Assembly: GCA_934086315.1 (NCBI GenBank) | Contig: CAKOHZ010000001.1 | Coordinates: forward strand, 682,001-746,000 | DNA: 64,000 nucleotides | From: an uncultured Bacilli bacterium | Lineage (GTDB): Bacteria; Bacillota_I; Bacilli_A; RF39; UBA660 | Direction: 5' to 3' | In this document: in pieces, positions 49,083 through 59,309 of the stretch | How the letters are laid out: each line of letters opens with the position of its first letter | Position numbering within the stretch: the first letter of the stretch is position 1 | Position numbers and translations under genes: made by a program | The notes under the pieces: generated by a model | Told to the model about the DNA's origin: nothing | What the model saw: the letters and a program-made list of their open reading frames with translations, nothing else | The model's database searches: none

Positions 49083-52000
49083 GTGAAAGACGATAAATTA
49101 GTTAGATTTTTTAATGCAATAAATTTTAATAAAGATAATTTAAAATATTATGAAAATGCTTCTTTAAAAGAAGTACTTTTAAGACGCAAAAAAAATAGAA
49201 TGACTATGATTATCAATATAGATTCACTTCCTCCAGTAGACGTTTTTAAAGAAACATATGAAAAAGGTAAAACTTTAGAAGGAGCAGACGAAGTAAGATT
49301 TAAATTTATAGTAGAAAATAACACTCTATTATTTAAAGAATACTTTGACTATTACTTTGATATTCTAGTTAGTAAATGCCCTATGTTAAACTGTATAGAT
49401 AGAACTAAAATAACTTTTGATAATAATAAAATTAATGTAGAAGTCTTAAATCCAGCAGAATATAATAAAATTGAAGAGATAAAAGAAAAAATAGAAATAT
49501 TTATGAGCGATATGGGATTTGATGACGTTGAAGTAACGGCTAATATAAATGAAACTGAAAGAGAAAAATTTAAACAAACATTAGATGTAGTAACAGAAAA
49601 AATAGTCAATAAAGAAACAAGAAAAACTATAAAAGGAAATCCTATCGCAGGAGAAGCATCCGAAATAAAGAATTTAATTACTAATGAAGATAGAGTAGTT
49701 TTAATAGCTAAAGTATTTGGTGTTGACTCTAAAAGTACTCAAAGTGGTTGGTTTATTATAACTCTTAAATTAACTGACTATACTGATAGTATTATGGCAA
49801 ACATCTTCACTAAGAAACAAGAAGAATTTGACTATCTTCTTTCAAATATTAAGAAAGACAAATGGTATAAATTTAGAGGAAACATTAAATATAATCAAAG
49901 AAGTAACGATTATGAATTTGGTATAAACGATATAGAAACCTATGAAAAGAAAGAACAAAAACTAACAGATGACGCTGAAGTAAAAAGAGTAGAATTACAT
50001 GCTCATACAATGATGAGCCAAATGGATGGACTTACTAAATTAGATTTGGGTGCACATACTTGTGAACTTGTAAGTAGAGCAATAGAAATGGGTTATAGAG
50101 GTGTAGCAATTACTGATCATAATGGTTGTCAAGCGTTTCCTATCGCATACGGAATAATACAAGGATACAATAAAAAACAAACTGATCCAGAAAAGAAATT
50201 TAAAGGTATTTATGGAACTGAACTTACTTTAGTAGATGATACAGTAGCTATAGTAGTAAGACCAACAGACCTAACTTTAGAAGACACAGCATTCGTAGTA
50301 TACGATACAGAAACAACTGGTTTCAATGCTGCATCAGGCGATCAAATGATCGAAATAGGAGCTGTTAAAATACAAAATGGAGCAATCATAGATAGATTTG
50401 ATGAATTTATTAATCCAGGAAGACATATACCAGATAAAATTACTGAACTTACTGAAATAACAGATGAAATGGTAAAAGATGCAGGCACCGAAGAAGAAGT
50501 AACAAAGAGATTCTTAGAGTGGACTGGAGACGCCCCAATGGTTGCTCATAACGCTAAATTCGATATTTCATTTATTGAAAGTGCTATGAGAAAATATAAT
50601 TTAGGAGAATTTACAAATACAGTAATAGATACATTAGAATTATCTCGTGCACTAGACCAAGGATTCGCAAGACATAGTTTATCAGCATTAGTTAAAAGAT
50701 ATAACGTACCATTTGATGAAGAAAGTCACCATAGAGCAGATTACGATGCAGAAGGAACAGCATTAGTATTTCATAAAATGTGTCAAAAATTAATAGGTCA
50801 AAACTATGAAAAAATAAGTGATTTAGAAAGACTAATTAGTAAAGATGAAATATATAAATTTGGTAGAACCTATCACTTTAATGCAATTGCACTAAATAGA
50901 ACTGGTCTTAAAAATATGTTCAAGATTATCTCTTTAGCAAATACAACATATCTATACAAGACACCAAGAATACTAAGAAGTAAACTAAATGAACTAAGAG
51001 AAGGCATCTTAATAGGTAGTGGCTGTTATGAATCAGAAGTATTTAAAGAAGCAAGAAGTAAAGATGGAGAGGAACTTACTAATATTATAAATTTCTATGA
51101 TTATGTAGAAGTACAACCTCCAGAAGTATATGATCATTTAATACAAACAGGAGACTTTGCTAACTCATTTGAACTTAAAAATCATATTAAGAAAGTGATT
51201 GATGCTTCAAAAGCGGCAGGTAAAATAGTAGTAGCTACAGGAGATGTTCACCACTTTACAAGAGAAGATAAAATATATAGAGAAATTATAATAAATCAAA
51301 AAGTACCAGGAGGAGGAAGACATCCACTATCTAAAAGTAACATTACAAATATTCCATCTCAACACTTTAGAACAACTAATGAAATGCTAAATGATTTTGA
51401 CTTCTTGGATAAAGACTTAGCATACGAAATAGTAGTAACTAATACTAATAAGATATGTGATATGGTCGGAGAATTTGAAGTTATTATTGATACAGGTGGT
51501 ATTCCATTTAGTCCAAGAGTTAAAGCAGACGATGGACAAAGCTACCTAGATTGTCCAAGAGTCGTTACAGACCTAGTATTTGAAAAAGCAAAAGAATGGT
51601 ATGGAGATCCACTACCTCATAATATAGAAGAACGTATCTCAAAAGAACTTTACGGAGATGCAATATTTAAGTACTGGAATGATAGAATTAAAGAAGAAAA
51701 ACCAGATATTACAGAAGAAGATCTAGAAACAGAAACATTTAGTCGTCTTCATGAGACACTACTAGAAGGATTTGATAAAGTAAAAGAACTTATAGGTGAA
51801 AGTGTTAAAAACAAATGGACAGAAGAAGATGGAGAACTAAATGAGAAATCTCTAGCTAAAAAAGTTAAAAAAGAACTAGGTGGTATCATAGGTAGAGGTT
51901 TCGATCCAATATACTTAATCGCACAAAGACTAGTTAAACACTCTAATGATGAAGGATACTTAGTAGGATCAAGAGGTTCTGTAGGTAGTAGTTTTGTTGC

Positions 52001-53690
52001 TACAATGATGGGTATAACGGAAGTTAATCCACTTCCAGCGCACTATAGATGTGGTAAATGTAAAACAAGCATATTTATAGATGAAAACGGAGTTCCTTAT
52101 GGTAAAGATTACTCAAGTGGTTTTGACCTTCCAGATAAACTATGTCCTAACTGTGGTGAAAAGATGATAAAAGATGGACAAGATATGCCATTTGCTACAT
52201 TCTTAGGATTCAACGCAGACAAAGTACCAGATATAGACCTTAACTTTTCAGATCTAAACCAAGCATCAGCTCATGAATATACTAAAGTATTGTTCGGAGT
52301 AGATAATGTTTATAGAGCTGGAACAATAGGTACTGTCGCAGAAAAAACAGCATATGGATTTGTAAAAGGATACTTTGAAGATAAAGGTATCTTAGATAAA
52401 AGAAGTTGTGAAATAGAAAGACTTGCTATGGGATGTACAGGAGTTAAAAGAACAACAGGTCAACACCCAGGTGGTATAGTAGTTGTACCAGATTATATGG
52501 ATGTATCAGATTTTACTCCATTCCAATTTCCAGCAGATGATGTTAATTCAGCATGGAGAACAACACACTTTGATTACCATGCAATAGATGCAGACTTACT
52601 AAAACTAGATATATTAGGTCACTCAGACCCAACACAATTAAGACTTATTCAAGATTTAAGTCACACAGACGTATCAAAAGTACCACTAGATGATAAAGAT
52701 ACAATGAGTATATTTACATCAACCAAAGTATTAGGTGTCACAAATGATGAAATAATGTGTCCAACAGGTACACTAGGAATTCCAGAATTTGGTACTTCAT
52801 TTACAATAGGCATGGTCGCTGAAACAAAACCAACAACGTTTGCAGAACTTGTAAAACTTTCAGGTCTTTCTCATGGTACTGATGTTTGGTTAGGAAACGC
52901 AAGAGATTTATGTACACCAGATGCCGAAGGTAAAATACAAGTACCATTCAAAGACGTTATTGGATGTCGTGATGATATTATGGTATACCTAATGTATAAA
53001 GGAATGAAACCAATCAAAGCATTCAAAATAATGGAATTTGTTCGTAAAGGAAAAGCATCAAAAGATCCAGTTACATGGGAAGAACATAGAAAAACTATGG
53101 AAGAAGCAGGTATAGAAGAATGGTTCATAGAATCATGTCATAAAATAAAATACATGTTCCCTAAAGCACATGCAGCTGCATACGTAACAAGCGCATTTAG
53201 AATAGCTTGGTATAAAGTACATATGCCAGCATACTTCTACGCTTCATGGTACTCAACTAAAGCAACAGACTTTGATATAGAATCAATGATCAAAGGATAT
53301 GATGCTATTAAGAATAAAATAATTGAAATTAAAAATAAAGGATACGATGCTACTAATAAAGAAGCAGGACAACAAGAATGTTTAAACGTTGCTCTAGAAA
53401 TGGCCGCAAGACACATAAGAGTATCAGAATTTGATCTTTATAAATCAAAAGGTCTTACATTTGGAGTAGAAGATGATAAAACAATCATCCCACCATTCAT
53501 AACAATAGATGGTCTTGGTGAAACAGTTGCTAAAAACATAGAAGCAGAAGCTAAAAAACGTCCATTTATAAGTATTGAAGACTTCCAAAGTAGATGCAAA
53601 GTATCACAAACTCTAATAGACAAAATGAGAGCAATGGGAATATTCAAAGGAATACCAGAAAGCTCACAACTAAGTTTATTTGACTTTTAA
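49083..53690 (+). CDS. polC: DNA polymerase III alpha subunit, Gram-positive PolC type
   Basis: 1535-residue replicative polymerase. Order: N-terminal domains, OB fold (about 210-290), PHP domain (VELHAHTMMSQMDG about 303) split by a DEDD 3'-5' proofreading exonuclease (YDTETTGFNAASGDQMIEIG about 406; HNAKFDISFI), the polymerase core with a zinc-ribbon-like CGKC..CPNCG segment (about 990-1025), DIDLNFSD (about 1050), QHPGGIVVVPDYMDV and PKAHAAAYV. Start is GTG after AGGTGAGG. PolC is typical of low-GC Gram-positives. Confidence 0.97.
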   Translation: MKDDKLVRFFNAINFNKDNLKYYENASLKEVLLRRKKNRMTMIINIDSLPPVDVFKETYEKGKTLEGADEVRFKFIVENNTLLFKEYFDYYFDILVSKCPMLNCIDRTKITFDNNKINVEVLNPAEYNKIEEIKEKIEIFMSDMGFDDVEVTANINETEREKFKQTLDVVTEKIVNKETRKTIKGNPIAGEASEIKNLITNEDRVVLIAKVFGVDSKSTQSGWFIITLKLTDYTDSIMANIFTKKQEEFDYLLSNIKKDKWYKFRGNIKYNQRSNDYEFGINDIETYEKKEQKLTDDAEVKRVELHAHTMMSQMDGLTKLDLGAHTCELVSRAIEMGYRGVAITDHNGCQAFPIAYGIIQGYNKKQTDPEKKFKGIYGTELTLVDDTVAIVVRPTDLTLEDTAFVVYDTETTGFNAASGDQMIEIGAVKIQNGAIIDRFDEFINPGRHIPDKITELTEITDEMVKDAGTEEEVTKRFLEWTGDAPMVAHNAKFDISFIESAMRKYNLGEFTNTVIDTLELSRALDQGFARHSLSALVKRYNVPFDEESHHRADYDAEGTALVFHKMCQKLIGQNYEKISDLERLISKDEIYKFGRTYHFNAIALNRTGLKNMFKIISLANTTYLYKTPRILRSKLNELREGILIGSGCYESEVFKEARSKDGEELTNIINFYDYVEVQPPEVYDHLIQTGDFANSFELKNHIKKVIDASKAAGKIVVATGDVHHFTREDKIYREIIINQKVPGGGRHPLSKSNITNIPSQHFRTTNEMLNDFDFLDKDLAYEIVVTNTNKICDMVGEFEVIIDTGGIPFSPRVKADDGQSYLDCPRVVTDLVFEKAKEWYGDPLPHNIEERISKELYGDAIFKYWNDRIKEEKPDITEEDLETETFSRLHETLLEGFDKVKELIGESVKNKWTEEDGELNEKSLAKKVKKELGGIIGRGFDPIYLIAQRLVKHSNDEGYLVGSRGSVGSSFVATMMGITEVNPLPAHYRCGKCKTSIFIDENGVPYGKDYSSGFDLPDKLCPNCGEKMIKDGQDMPFATFLGFNADKVPDIDLNFSDLNQASAHEYTKVLFGVDNVYRAGTIGTVAEKTAYGFVKGYFEDKGILDKRSCEIERLAMGCTGVKRTTGQHPGGIVVVPDYMDVSDFTPFQFPADDVNSAWRTTHFDYHAIDADLLKLDILGHSDPTQLRLIQDLSHTDVSKVPLDDKDTMSIFTSTKVLGVTNDEIMCPTGTLGIPEFGTSFTIGMVAETKPTTFAELVKLSGLSHGTDVWLGNARDLCTPDAEGKIQVPFKDVIGCRDDIMVYLMYKGMKPIKAFKIMEFVRKGKASKDPVTWEEHRKTMEEAGIEEWFIESCHKIKYMFPKAHAAAYVTSAFRIAWYKVHMPAYFYASWYSTKATDFDIESMIKGYDAIKNKIIEIKNKGYDATNKEAGQQECLNVALEMAARHIRVSEFDLYKSKGLTFGVEDDKTIIPPFITIDGLGETVAKNIEAEAKKRPFISIEDFQSRCKVSQTLIDKMRAMGIFKGIPESSQLSLFDF

Positions 53691-53713
53691 GAAGCTTAAT
53701 TGCTTCTTTTATT
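53689..53713 (+). terminator. Terminator after polC
   Basis: AAGAAGC-TTAATT-GCTTCTTTT hairpin. Confidence 0.8.
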
Positions 53714-53772
53714 TTGCAAGAAAAAAAGTGTTGTGATTATTATGTCTAACTATAATAATAGGAGGCTATAAT

Positions 53773-53865
53773 ATGAAAGAAAATCAAATGCACTTAATAA
53801 ACAAAATGTTTAATAGTGAAACAATAAGAACTTATAGAATAAAGAGGAACAAAAGTACTATATAG
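53773..53865 (+). pseudogene. 30-codon remnant resembling the start of a Bro-N/antirepressor-type gene
   Basis: A strong ribosome site (AGGAGG) and TATAAT lie upstream of the ATG. The peptide starts MKENQMHLINKMFNSETIRTY, similar in pattern to the opening strand of Bro-N or phage antirepressor domains (a FNxxxIRT motif), then turns into lysine/arginine-rich sequence and stops at TAG. Too short to be a working domain. The relationship is tentative. Confidence 0.35.
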
Positions 53866-53884
53866 TTAGTAATATAAAAAATGA

Positions 53885-53913
53885 TTGAAATGGTACATAA
53901 AATATAGTATAAT
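53885..53913 (+). promoter_or_regulatory. Near-consensus promoter of a small RNA
   Basis: TTGAAA at 53885-53890, 17-base spacer, TATAAT at 53908-53913; start expected near 53920. Confidence 0.75.
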
Positions 53914-53919
53914 CATAAA

Positions 53920-54010
53920 CAAGAGAAGTAGTTTAAGAGTGAGAACACTGTTATCAGAGGTTACGGTTGAACTCCGTACTCCCTAAAAGACGCTTAATTG
54001 TGTCTTTTTT
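53920..54010 (+). ncRNA. Candidate small RNA of about 90 bases with tRNA-like features
   Basis: Bounded by the promoter above and a terminator (AAAGACGC-TTAATT-GTGTCTTTTTT) ending at 54010; no ORF. The 5' part GTAGTTTAAGAGTGAGAACA reads like a tRNA D-arm and the 3' part TACGG-TTGAACT-CCGTA (53962-53978) like a T-arm. The anticodon hairpin is short (CACTG-TTAT-CAG), the acceptor pairs at only about four of seven positions and no CCA follows. An alternative fold is a three-way junction closed by GAGT/ACTC. Either a decayed tRNA or a structured sRNA. Confidence 0.5.
53986..54010 (+). terminator. Terminator of the small RNA
   Basis: AAAGACGC / GTGTCTTT hairpin with T run. Confidence 0.85.
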
Positions 54011-54080
54011 AATTAGTTGGAAAATAAAATAGAATAGAAAATAAATATAATCTTATGCTATAATATTACCTGGTGGTTAT

Positions 54081-54830
54081 ATGAAAATTGTAGTTTTAGG
54101 AAGCAGTAGTAGTGGAAACTCAACTTTTGTTAATATTGATAATGTTAAATTTTTAATAGATGCAGGACTTCAATTTGGAAAACTAAAAGATGCACTTTAT
54201 AGTATTAATGAACGCCCTGAAGATTTAGATTTCATTATTGTAACTCATGCTCACTCAGATCACGTTAAAAGTGTTCATTCATTTAATAGAGTTTATAATA
54301 CTAAAATATATATTTCAATCGAGACACTAAATGAATATAGCAAAAAAGATTATATTAAAAACTATGAATTATTTGATGAACTAGATAATATTATGGGAAT
54401 TAAGTTTACTAAAGTACCTATAAGTCATGATAAAAAAGGATTTGGATTTGTATTTGAAAAAGATAGCAAATCATTAGTATATATGACCGATACTGGCATG
54501 ATACATTCAAGATATCATGAGAAAATGAAAAACAAAACAGTATACTTACTCGAAAGCAATCACGATGTAGAAATGGAAATGAATGGTAACAAGTTTGAAT
54601 ACATAAAATATAGAAATATAGGTGATGAAGGCCACTTATCAAATGAAGACTGTGCTAAATATTTAAATCACTTTATAGGACCAAATACTAAAGATATAAT
54701 GTTAGTACACATTAGTGAAAATGATAACACATATGAAAAAGCATACGAAGTAAATAGAGAATCAATAGATCCAAACATTCCAATATATGTAGCATATAAA
54801 GATAAAATAAGTGAAACTATAGAGATATAA
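54081..54830 (+). CDS. MBL-fold metallohydrolase (YycJ/WalJ-like)
   Basis: 249-residue metallo-beta-lactamase-fold protein starting VLGSSSSGNSTFVNIDNVKFLIDAG, with the metal motif THAHSDHVKSV, TDTG and the histidine in GHLSNEDCAKYL. Members of this type are linked to cell-wall control and DNA repair. GGTGG precedes the ATG and a TATAAT lies at about 54058-54063. Confidence 0.88.
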   Translation: MKIVVLGSSSSGNSTFVNIDNVKFLIDAGLQFGKLKDALYSINERPEDLDFIIVTHAHSDHVKSVHSFNRVYNTKIYISIETLNEYSKKDYIKNYELFDELDNIMGIKFTKVPISHDKKGFGFVFEKDSKSLVYMTDTGMIHSRYHEKMKNKTVYLLESNHDVEMEMNGNKFEYIKYRNIGDEGHLSNEDCAKYLNHFIGPNTKDIMLVHISENDNTYEKAYEVNRESIDPNIPIYVAYKDKISETIEI

Positions 54831-54848
54831 CTAAAATATCTCTTTTTA
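54820..54848 (+). terminator. Terminator after the MBL gene
   Basis: AGAGATAT-AACTAAA-ATATCTCTTTTT, including the stop codon. Confidence 0.8.
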
Positions 54849-54898
54849 ATTGTTTATAAAATTTTAAAAATATAGTACAATAATAAAAGGTGAGGATT

Positions 54899-57466
54899 AT
54901 GAAGAAAAGAGCAATTTTAATAGATGGAAATAACTTATTATTTAGAAGTTACTATGCAACTGCATACAATGGAAACTTAATGAAAAATAGTAAAGGATTC
55001 CCAACAAATGCATTATATGGATTTATTAATATGTTAAATAAAATAATTAATGAAGAAAATCCTGAATATATAATGGTAGCATTCGATAAAGGACATAACT
55101 TTAGACAAGATATGTATGATAACTATAAAGATGGTCGTATTGAAACACCACAAGATCTAAAAGTGCAATTTAAAGAAGCTAAGGAAATATGTACACTTCT
55201 TGGTATAAAGTATATTGAATGTGATAACTATGAAGCTGATGATATAATAGGTACATTCGCAAGAATGGCAGACGAAGATAAAAACTATAATGCAACTATC
55301 ATAAGTAGTGATAAAGATTTACTACAACTAATTAGTGATGAAGTAAACGTAAAACTTTTAAAACAAAAAGACTACATAATGATGGATGAAAATAAGTTTA
55401 TGGAAGTATATGGCATTAAACCTATTAGAATGATTGATCTAAAATCATTAATGGGAGATGCTAGTGATAACATACCAGGTGTTAAAGGAATAGGAGAGAA
55501 AACAGCACTTTCACTTCTTCAAAAATATGAAACGTTAGATGGAGTTTATAATCATTTAGATGATATAGGTGGTAAAACAAAAGAAAAACTAGAAAATGAT
55601 AAAGACAATGCATACTTCTCATACAAACTAGCAACTATCTATAAAACAATAGATTTTGAATACACTTTTGATAGTATTAAATACTTAAAACCAAATACAG
55701 AAGCATTAATAGAAAAATATAAAGAACTAGAATTCAATTCATTCTTAAAGACTATTCCAATTAAAGTAGATAAAAAAGATGTAACTTATACTATAGTAAA
55801 AAGAAAAGTAGAAATCGAAGGTAAAAAAAGTCTTTATATAGAACTAGATAACACTAACTATAACAAAGCAAACTTCATAGGTGCTTCTATCTATGATGGA
55901 AAGAATGCATATTATTTTGATGAAGCAAGCCTACTTTTAAATAGAGACTTACTAAAAGATATATTAGTAACTTTTGATTACAAAAAGAACATAGTATTTT
56001 TAAACAAACTTGGCATCGAAACTCATACATCATTTGATACATTAATTGCTTCATACTTACTTGAATACAACGTTAAAGATGATGTTTCATATATAAGCAC
56101 AACATATGGAATAGAAATACCTTACTATGACACAATTATTTCTAAGAAGAATCCACTTAGTGAAGAAGAAATAATCTCATCAATAGTAAAAAAATCTAAA
56201 TTCTTATACGATACATACGAAGACTTCAATAACAAATTAAAAAATGAAAATCTTTATGATCTTTATATTAATATAGAGCACCCTCTAATAGAAGTACTAT
56301 CTACTATGGAAATAAATGGTATAAGTGTAAGACCAAATGTAATAGAAGATTTATCAAAAGAATTAAAAGAAAGACTATTTATAATAGAAAATAAAATATA
56401 TGAACTAGCTGGTGAAACATTTAATATAGGAAGCCCTAAACAACTAGGAGATATCCTTTATGAAAAGATTGGTCTTCCTAAAGGTAAAGGAAAGAACGCA
56501 ACATCAACAGCTCACGATGTATTAATTAAATATAAAGATAAATTCCCAATTATAAATGAAATACTAGAATACAGAAACCTTTCTAAACTAGTAAGTACAT
56601 ACCTAGATACATTTAATAGTTATATTTTAGAAGATGGAAAGATACATACTATATATAAACAAACAGGTACACGTACTGGAAGACTATCATCAGTCGAACC
56701 AAATCTTCAGAATATACCTGTAAGAAGTGAAGAAGGAAAGAAGATTAGAAAAGCATTCATTCCAAGTACAAATGGATACCTTCTATCAAGCGATTACTCA
56801 CAAATCGAATTAAGAGTACTTGCTCATATAAGTTCTTCTGATAGTCTTAAAAACGCATTTATTCATGGTGAAGATATACATACACATGTAGCTAGCGATA
56901 TATTTGGTATAAGAGAAAGTGAAGTAACACCAAATCAAAGACGTACAGCTAAAGCAGTAATATTTGGTATAGTATATGGCATTAGTGGTTATGGACTAGG
57001 TGAAAACCTTGATATAAGTGCTAGTGAAGCAAAAAAATATATAGATAAATATCTAACTCTATACCCGGAAGTAAATAATTATATGAAAAATATTGTTGAA
57101 GAAGCAAAGAAAACTGGAGAAGTAAGAACTCTATTTAATAGAAAAAGAGAAATAGAAGAGTTAAAAAATACAAACTATATGATTAGAGCAATGGGTGAGA
57201 GAATGGCACTTAATACTCCAATACAAGGAACAGCTGCTGATATACTTAAAATGGCTATGGTAAAACTTCATAATATATTAAAAGAAAAGAACTTAAAAAC
57301 TAAAATGTTATTACAAGTTCACGATGAATTAATATTCGATGTACCAGAAGATGAAATAGAAGAAGTAAAAGAAATAGTTAAGGATACTATGGAAAACATA
57401 TATAAATTAGATGTACCACTAAAAGTAGAAATAAACTATGGAAAAGACTGGTATGAAGCAAAATAA
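54899..57466 (+). CDS. polA: DNA polymerase I
   Basis: 855 residues. N-terminal 5' nuclease (LIDGNNLLFRSYYA; DNYEADDIIGTFA; SSDKDLLQL), a central exonuclease-like domain (about 300-470) whose metal-binding acidic motifs are missing so proofreading is lost, as in Bacillus, and a C-terminal polymerase with SSDYSQIELRVLAHIS, RRTAKAVIFGIVYGIS and QVHDELIFDVP. ATG 54899 follows GGTGAGG; a GTG at 54890 is the alternative. Fills gaps in repair and Okazaki processing. Confidence 0.96.
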   Translation: MKKRAILIDGNNLLFRSYYATAYNGNLMKNSKGFPTNALYGFINMLNKIINEENPEYIMVAFDKGHNFRQDMYDNYKDGRIETPQDLKVQFKEAKEICTLLGIKYIECDNYEADDIIGTFARMADEDKNYNATIISSDKDLLQLISDEVNVKLLKQKDYIMMDENKFMEVYGIKPIRMIDLKSLMGDASDNIPGVKGIGEKTALSLLQKYETLDGVYNHLDDIGGKTKEKLENDKDNAYFSYKLATIYKTIDFEYTFDSIKYLKPNTEALIEKYKELEFNSFLKTIPIKVDKKDVTYTIVKRKVEIEGKKSLYIELDNTNYNKANFIGASIYDGKNAYYFDEASLLLNRDLLKDILVTFDYKKNIVFLNKLGIETHTSFDTLIASYLLEYNVKDDVSYISTTYGIEIPYYDTIISKKNPLSEEEIISSIVKKSKFLYDTYEDFNNKLKNENLYDLYINIEHPLIEVLSTMEINGISVRPNVIEDLSKELKERLFIIENKIYELAGETFNIGSPKQLGDILYEKIGLPKGKGKNATSTAHDVLIKYKDKFPIINEILEYRNLSKLVSTYLDTFNSYILEDGKIHTIYKQTGTRTGRLSSVEPNLQNIPVRSEEGKKIRKAFIPSTNGYLLSSDYSQIELRVLAHISSSDSLKNAFIHGEDIHTHVASDIFGIRESEVTPNQRRTAKAVIFGIVYGISGYGLGENLDISASEAKKYIDKYLTLYPEVNNYMKNIVEEAKKTGEVRTLFNRKREIEELKNTNYMIRAMGERMALNTPIQGTAADILKMAMVKLHNILKEKNLKTKMLLQVHDELIFDVPEDEIEEVKEIVKDTMENIYKLDVPLKVEINYGKDWYEAK

Positions 57467-57492
57467 AAGTGACTTAAAAAGTCACTTTTTAA
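57466..57492 (+). terminator. Bidirectional terminator
   Basis: AAAAGTGACTT-AAA-AAGTCACTTTTT between convergent polA and tmcAL. Confidence 0.85.
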
Positions 57493-58615
57493 CTGGTATA
57501 TTTTTAATCTCTTTATCCATTATGTCACACATTATCATAGAGTAAATACTACTAACTCTTTTTTCTATTTCTAAAGTTTTATAACTAGTATCAAACTTAT
57601 TAAGTATTTTTACATTCATATTGTCTTTAATACTATTTAAATGTTTTTTACCAATATTATCAAATCCAAGTATTCTTATATATTCTATATTCTTAGTTTG
57701 ATCTCTCTCATCCTTAGTAAATGAACAAAGTATATGGTTAAGCATCCTAGATATTTTATTATAAGTATATCTCTTAGTCTTAATATTTTGAATTAACTCT
57801 TCAAGACTATTAGATTTATCTATAGAATTTCTAATTCTAGTACTTAGTCCTTCATCTACATCTAAATATTTTTCTAAATTACTTTCAGAATTTATTTTGT
57901 ATTTTAAAAATTCAAAATACTTATTATTAAGTTTAATATCTTTTAATTTTAAATACACATCGTTTGGTACATAATCTTTAATATCAATACCATTACTAAT
58001 CTTATTTCTAACGTTAGATGCTGAAATAATACTATCATTAGATTCTATATCATGAAAATCATTAGTTCTTTTTATATTAAATATTTCTATATTATATTGA
58101 TTCTTAATTATCTCTTTTATATAACTCAAAGCAAGTAAATCATTAGGTTCAGTTATTTCTATATCTATAAGTTTCTTTAATGCTTTATTTAAAGCAGTAG
58201 GGTAGTTAACACCAGAGTCTAACTCTTCTTTTACGATTTTCTCATATTTTGGATCATTTAATTGAGTTACTGCACATTTCTTTATATCACCAATACTATC
58301 TCTTTCAGTACCAAAACATATAGTATCTACTTTTAAATAATTAAGTATCTTTATAGCAGCACTAGCAAATATATCACTACTTTGAGTACTATAAACATAA
58401 GGAAGTTCAACTACTAAATTAACTCCATTATTAAGAGCGACTTCTGCTTTATCAAATTTATTAAGCACTGAAGTGTCTCCTCTTTGAGTAAATGATGAAG
58501 AGCAAACAACTATAATAGTTGAGTCTTTATACTTTTCTCTTATTTTATCTATTTGATACTTGTGTCCATTATGAAATGGATTATATTCAGCAACTATACC
58601 AATTACTTTATTCAT
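57482..58615 (-). CDS. tmcAL: tRNA(Met) cytidine acetate ligase (YlbM)
   Basis: 377 residues. Nucleotidyltransferase-like N terminus GIVAEYNPFHNGHKYQI with the HxGH motif, then SSFTQRGDTSVLNKFDKAEVALNNGVNLVVELPYVYSTQSSDIFA and a helical C-terminal part. It activates acetate to modify the wobble cytidine of elongator tRNA-Met. Overlaps the HAD gene by 8 bases. Confidence 0.92.
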   Translation of the reverse strand: MNKVIGIVAEYNPFHNGHKYQIDKIREKYKDSTIIVVCSSSFTQRGDTSVLNKFDKAEVALNNGVNLVVELPYVYSTQSSDIFASAAIKILNYLKVDTICFGTERDSIGDIKKCAVTQLNDPKYEKIVKEELDSGVNYPTALNKALKKLIDIEITEPNDLLALSYIKEIIKNQYNIEIFNIKRTNDFHDIESNDSIISASNVRNKISNGIDIKDYVPNDVYLKLKDIKLNNKYFEFLKYKINSESNLEKYLDVDEGLSTRIRNSIDKSNSLEELIQNIKTKRYTYNKISRMLNHILCSFTKDERDQTKNIEYIRILGFDNIGKKHLNSIKDNMNVKILNKFDTSYKTLEIEKRVSSIYSMIMCDIMDKEIKNIPVKK

Positions 58616-59309
58616 GACTTTCCCTTTCTATCTTTCTAACTAAATTCTTAACTGATCTTATTATTCTTGCTTCACTAAACATTATATCAGGATATGAGTA
58701 TAGCATCTTAAATCCATTAAATTCTCCAAGCATACCTTTATCATTAGAAGCATCTCCTATAGTATAGATATCCTCTTTTCTTATTCCCTCAATACCACTT
58801 ACTACATATATACCATCTTTTTTATCAAGTTCTTCTTTAAATATAATTACATTCATAAAAGAAAAACTATTTAAAAAAGCAATTTCTTCTCTTACCATTC
58901 TTGCATCTAAAGAATTCTTAAATTTTAAAGTACAAACTATTTCACATACATTATTATAGTCACTTGTACTTCTTCCATAAGCGTCATGCAATTCTACGCT
59001 TTTAACAAATCCAAAGTGTTGAAGATATTTAAGTGTTTTTCTAACAGCCTCTATTAATAAAGTATTTTGAAATAATATATTATCTTTATGATCAAACACT
59101 ATACTACCATTACTACATATTAGATAGTTATATGGTATATGATATTTAGTAATCTCTTTTTTTATTGATTCATAATTTCTTCCAGTTGCGAATGCAAATA
59201 TATTACCATTTTCCATAAACCTTTTAACAGCATTTATATTTTTATTAATTTTAGATAGTCTATTATCTTCATTAAAAGTACCATCATAATCACTAACTAA
59301 TAGTTTCAT
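58608..59309 (-). CDS. HAD-family (Cof-type) hydrolase
   Basis: 233 residues with HAD motif I DYDGT (nucleophile D8), motif II FATGRNYES, and a late GDASNDKGML motif IV with an insert cap domain between. Probably a sugar-phosphate phosphatase; the substrate is unknown. GAGAGGG precedes the ATG. Co-transcribed with tmcAL. Confidence 0.85.
   Translation of the reverse strand: MKLLVSDYDGTFNEDNRLSKINKNINAVKRFMENGNIFAFATGRNYESIKKEITKYHIPYNYLICSNGSIVFDHKDNILFQNTLLIEAVRKTLKYLQHFGFVKSVELHDAYGRSTSDYNNVCEIVCTLKFKNSLDARMVREEIAFLNSFSFMNVIIFKEELDKKDGIYVVSGIEGIRKEDIYTIGDASNDKGMLGEFNGFKMLYSYPDIMFSEARIIRSVKNLVRKIERESHE

Noticed and set aside
53920..54010. Purine riboswitch, 4.5S SRP RNA or hammerhead ribozyme
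   Set aside because: Three-way-junction shape suggested these, but the conserved cores (riboswitch loops, the SRP GGTCCGGAAGG region, the CTGATGA core) are absent.
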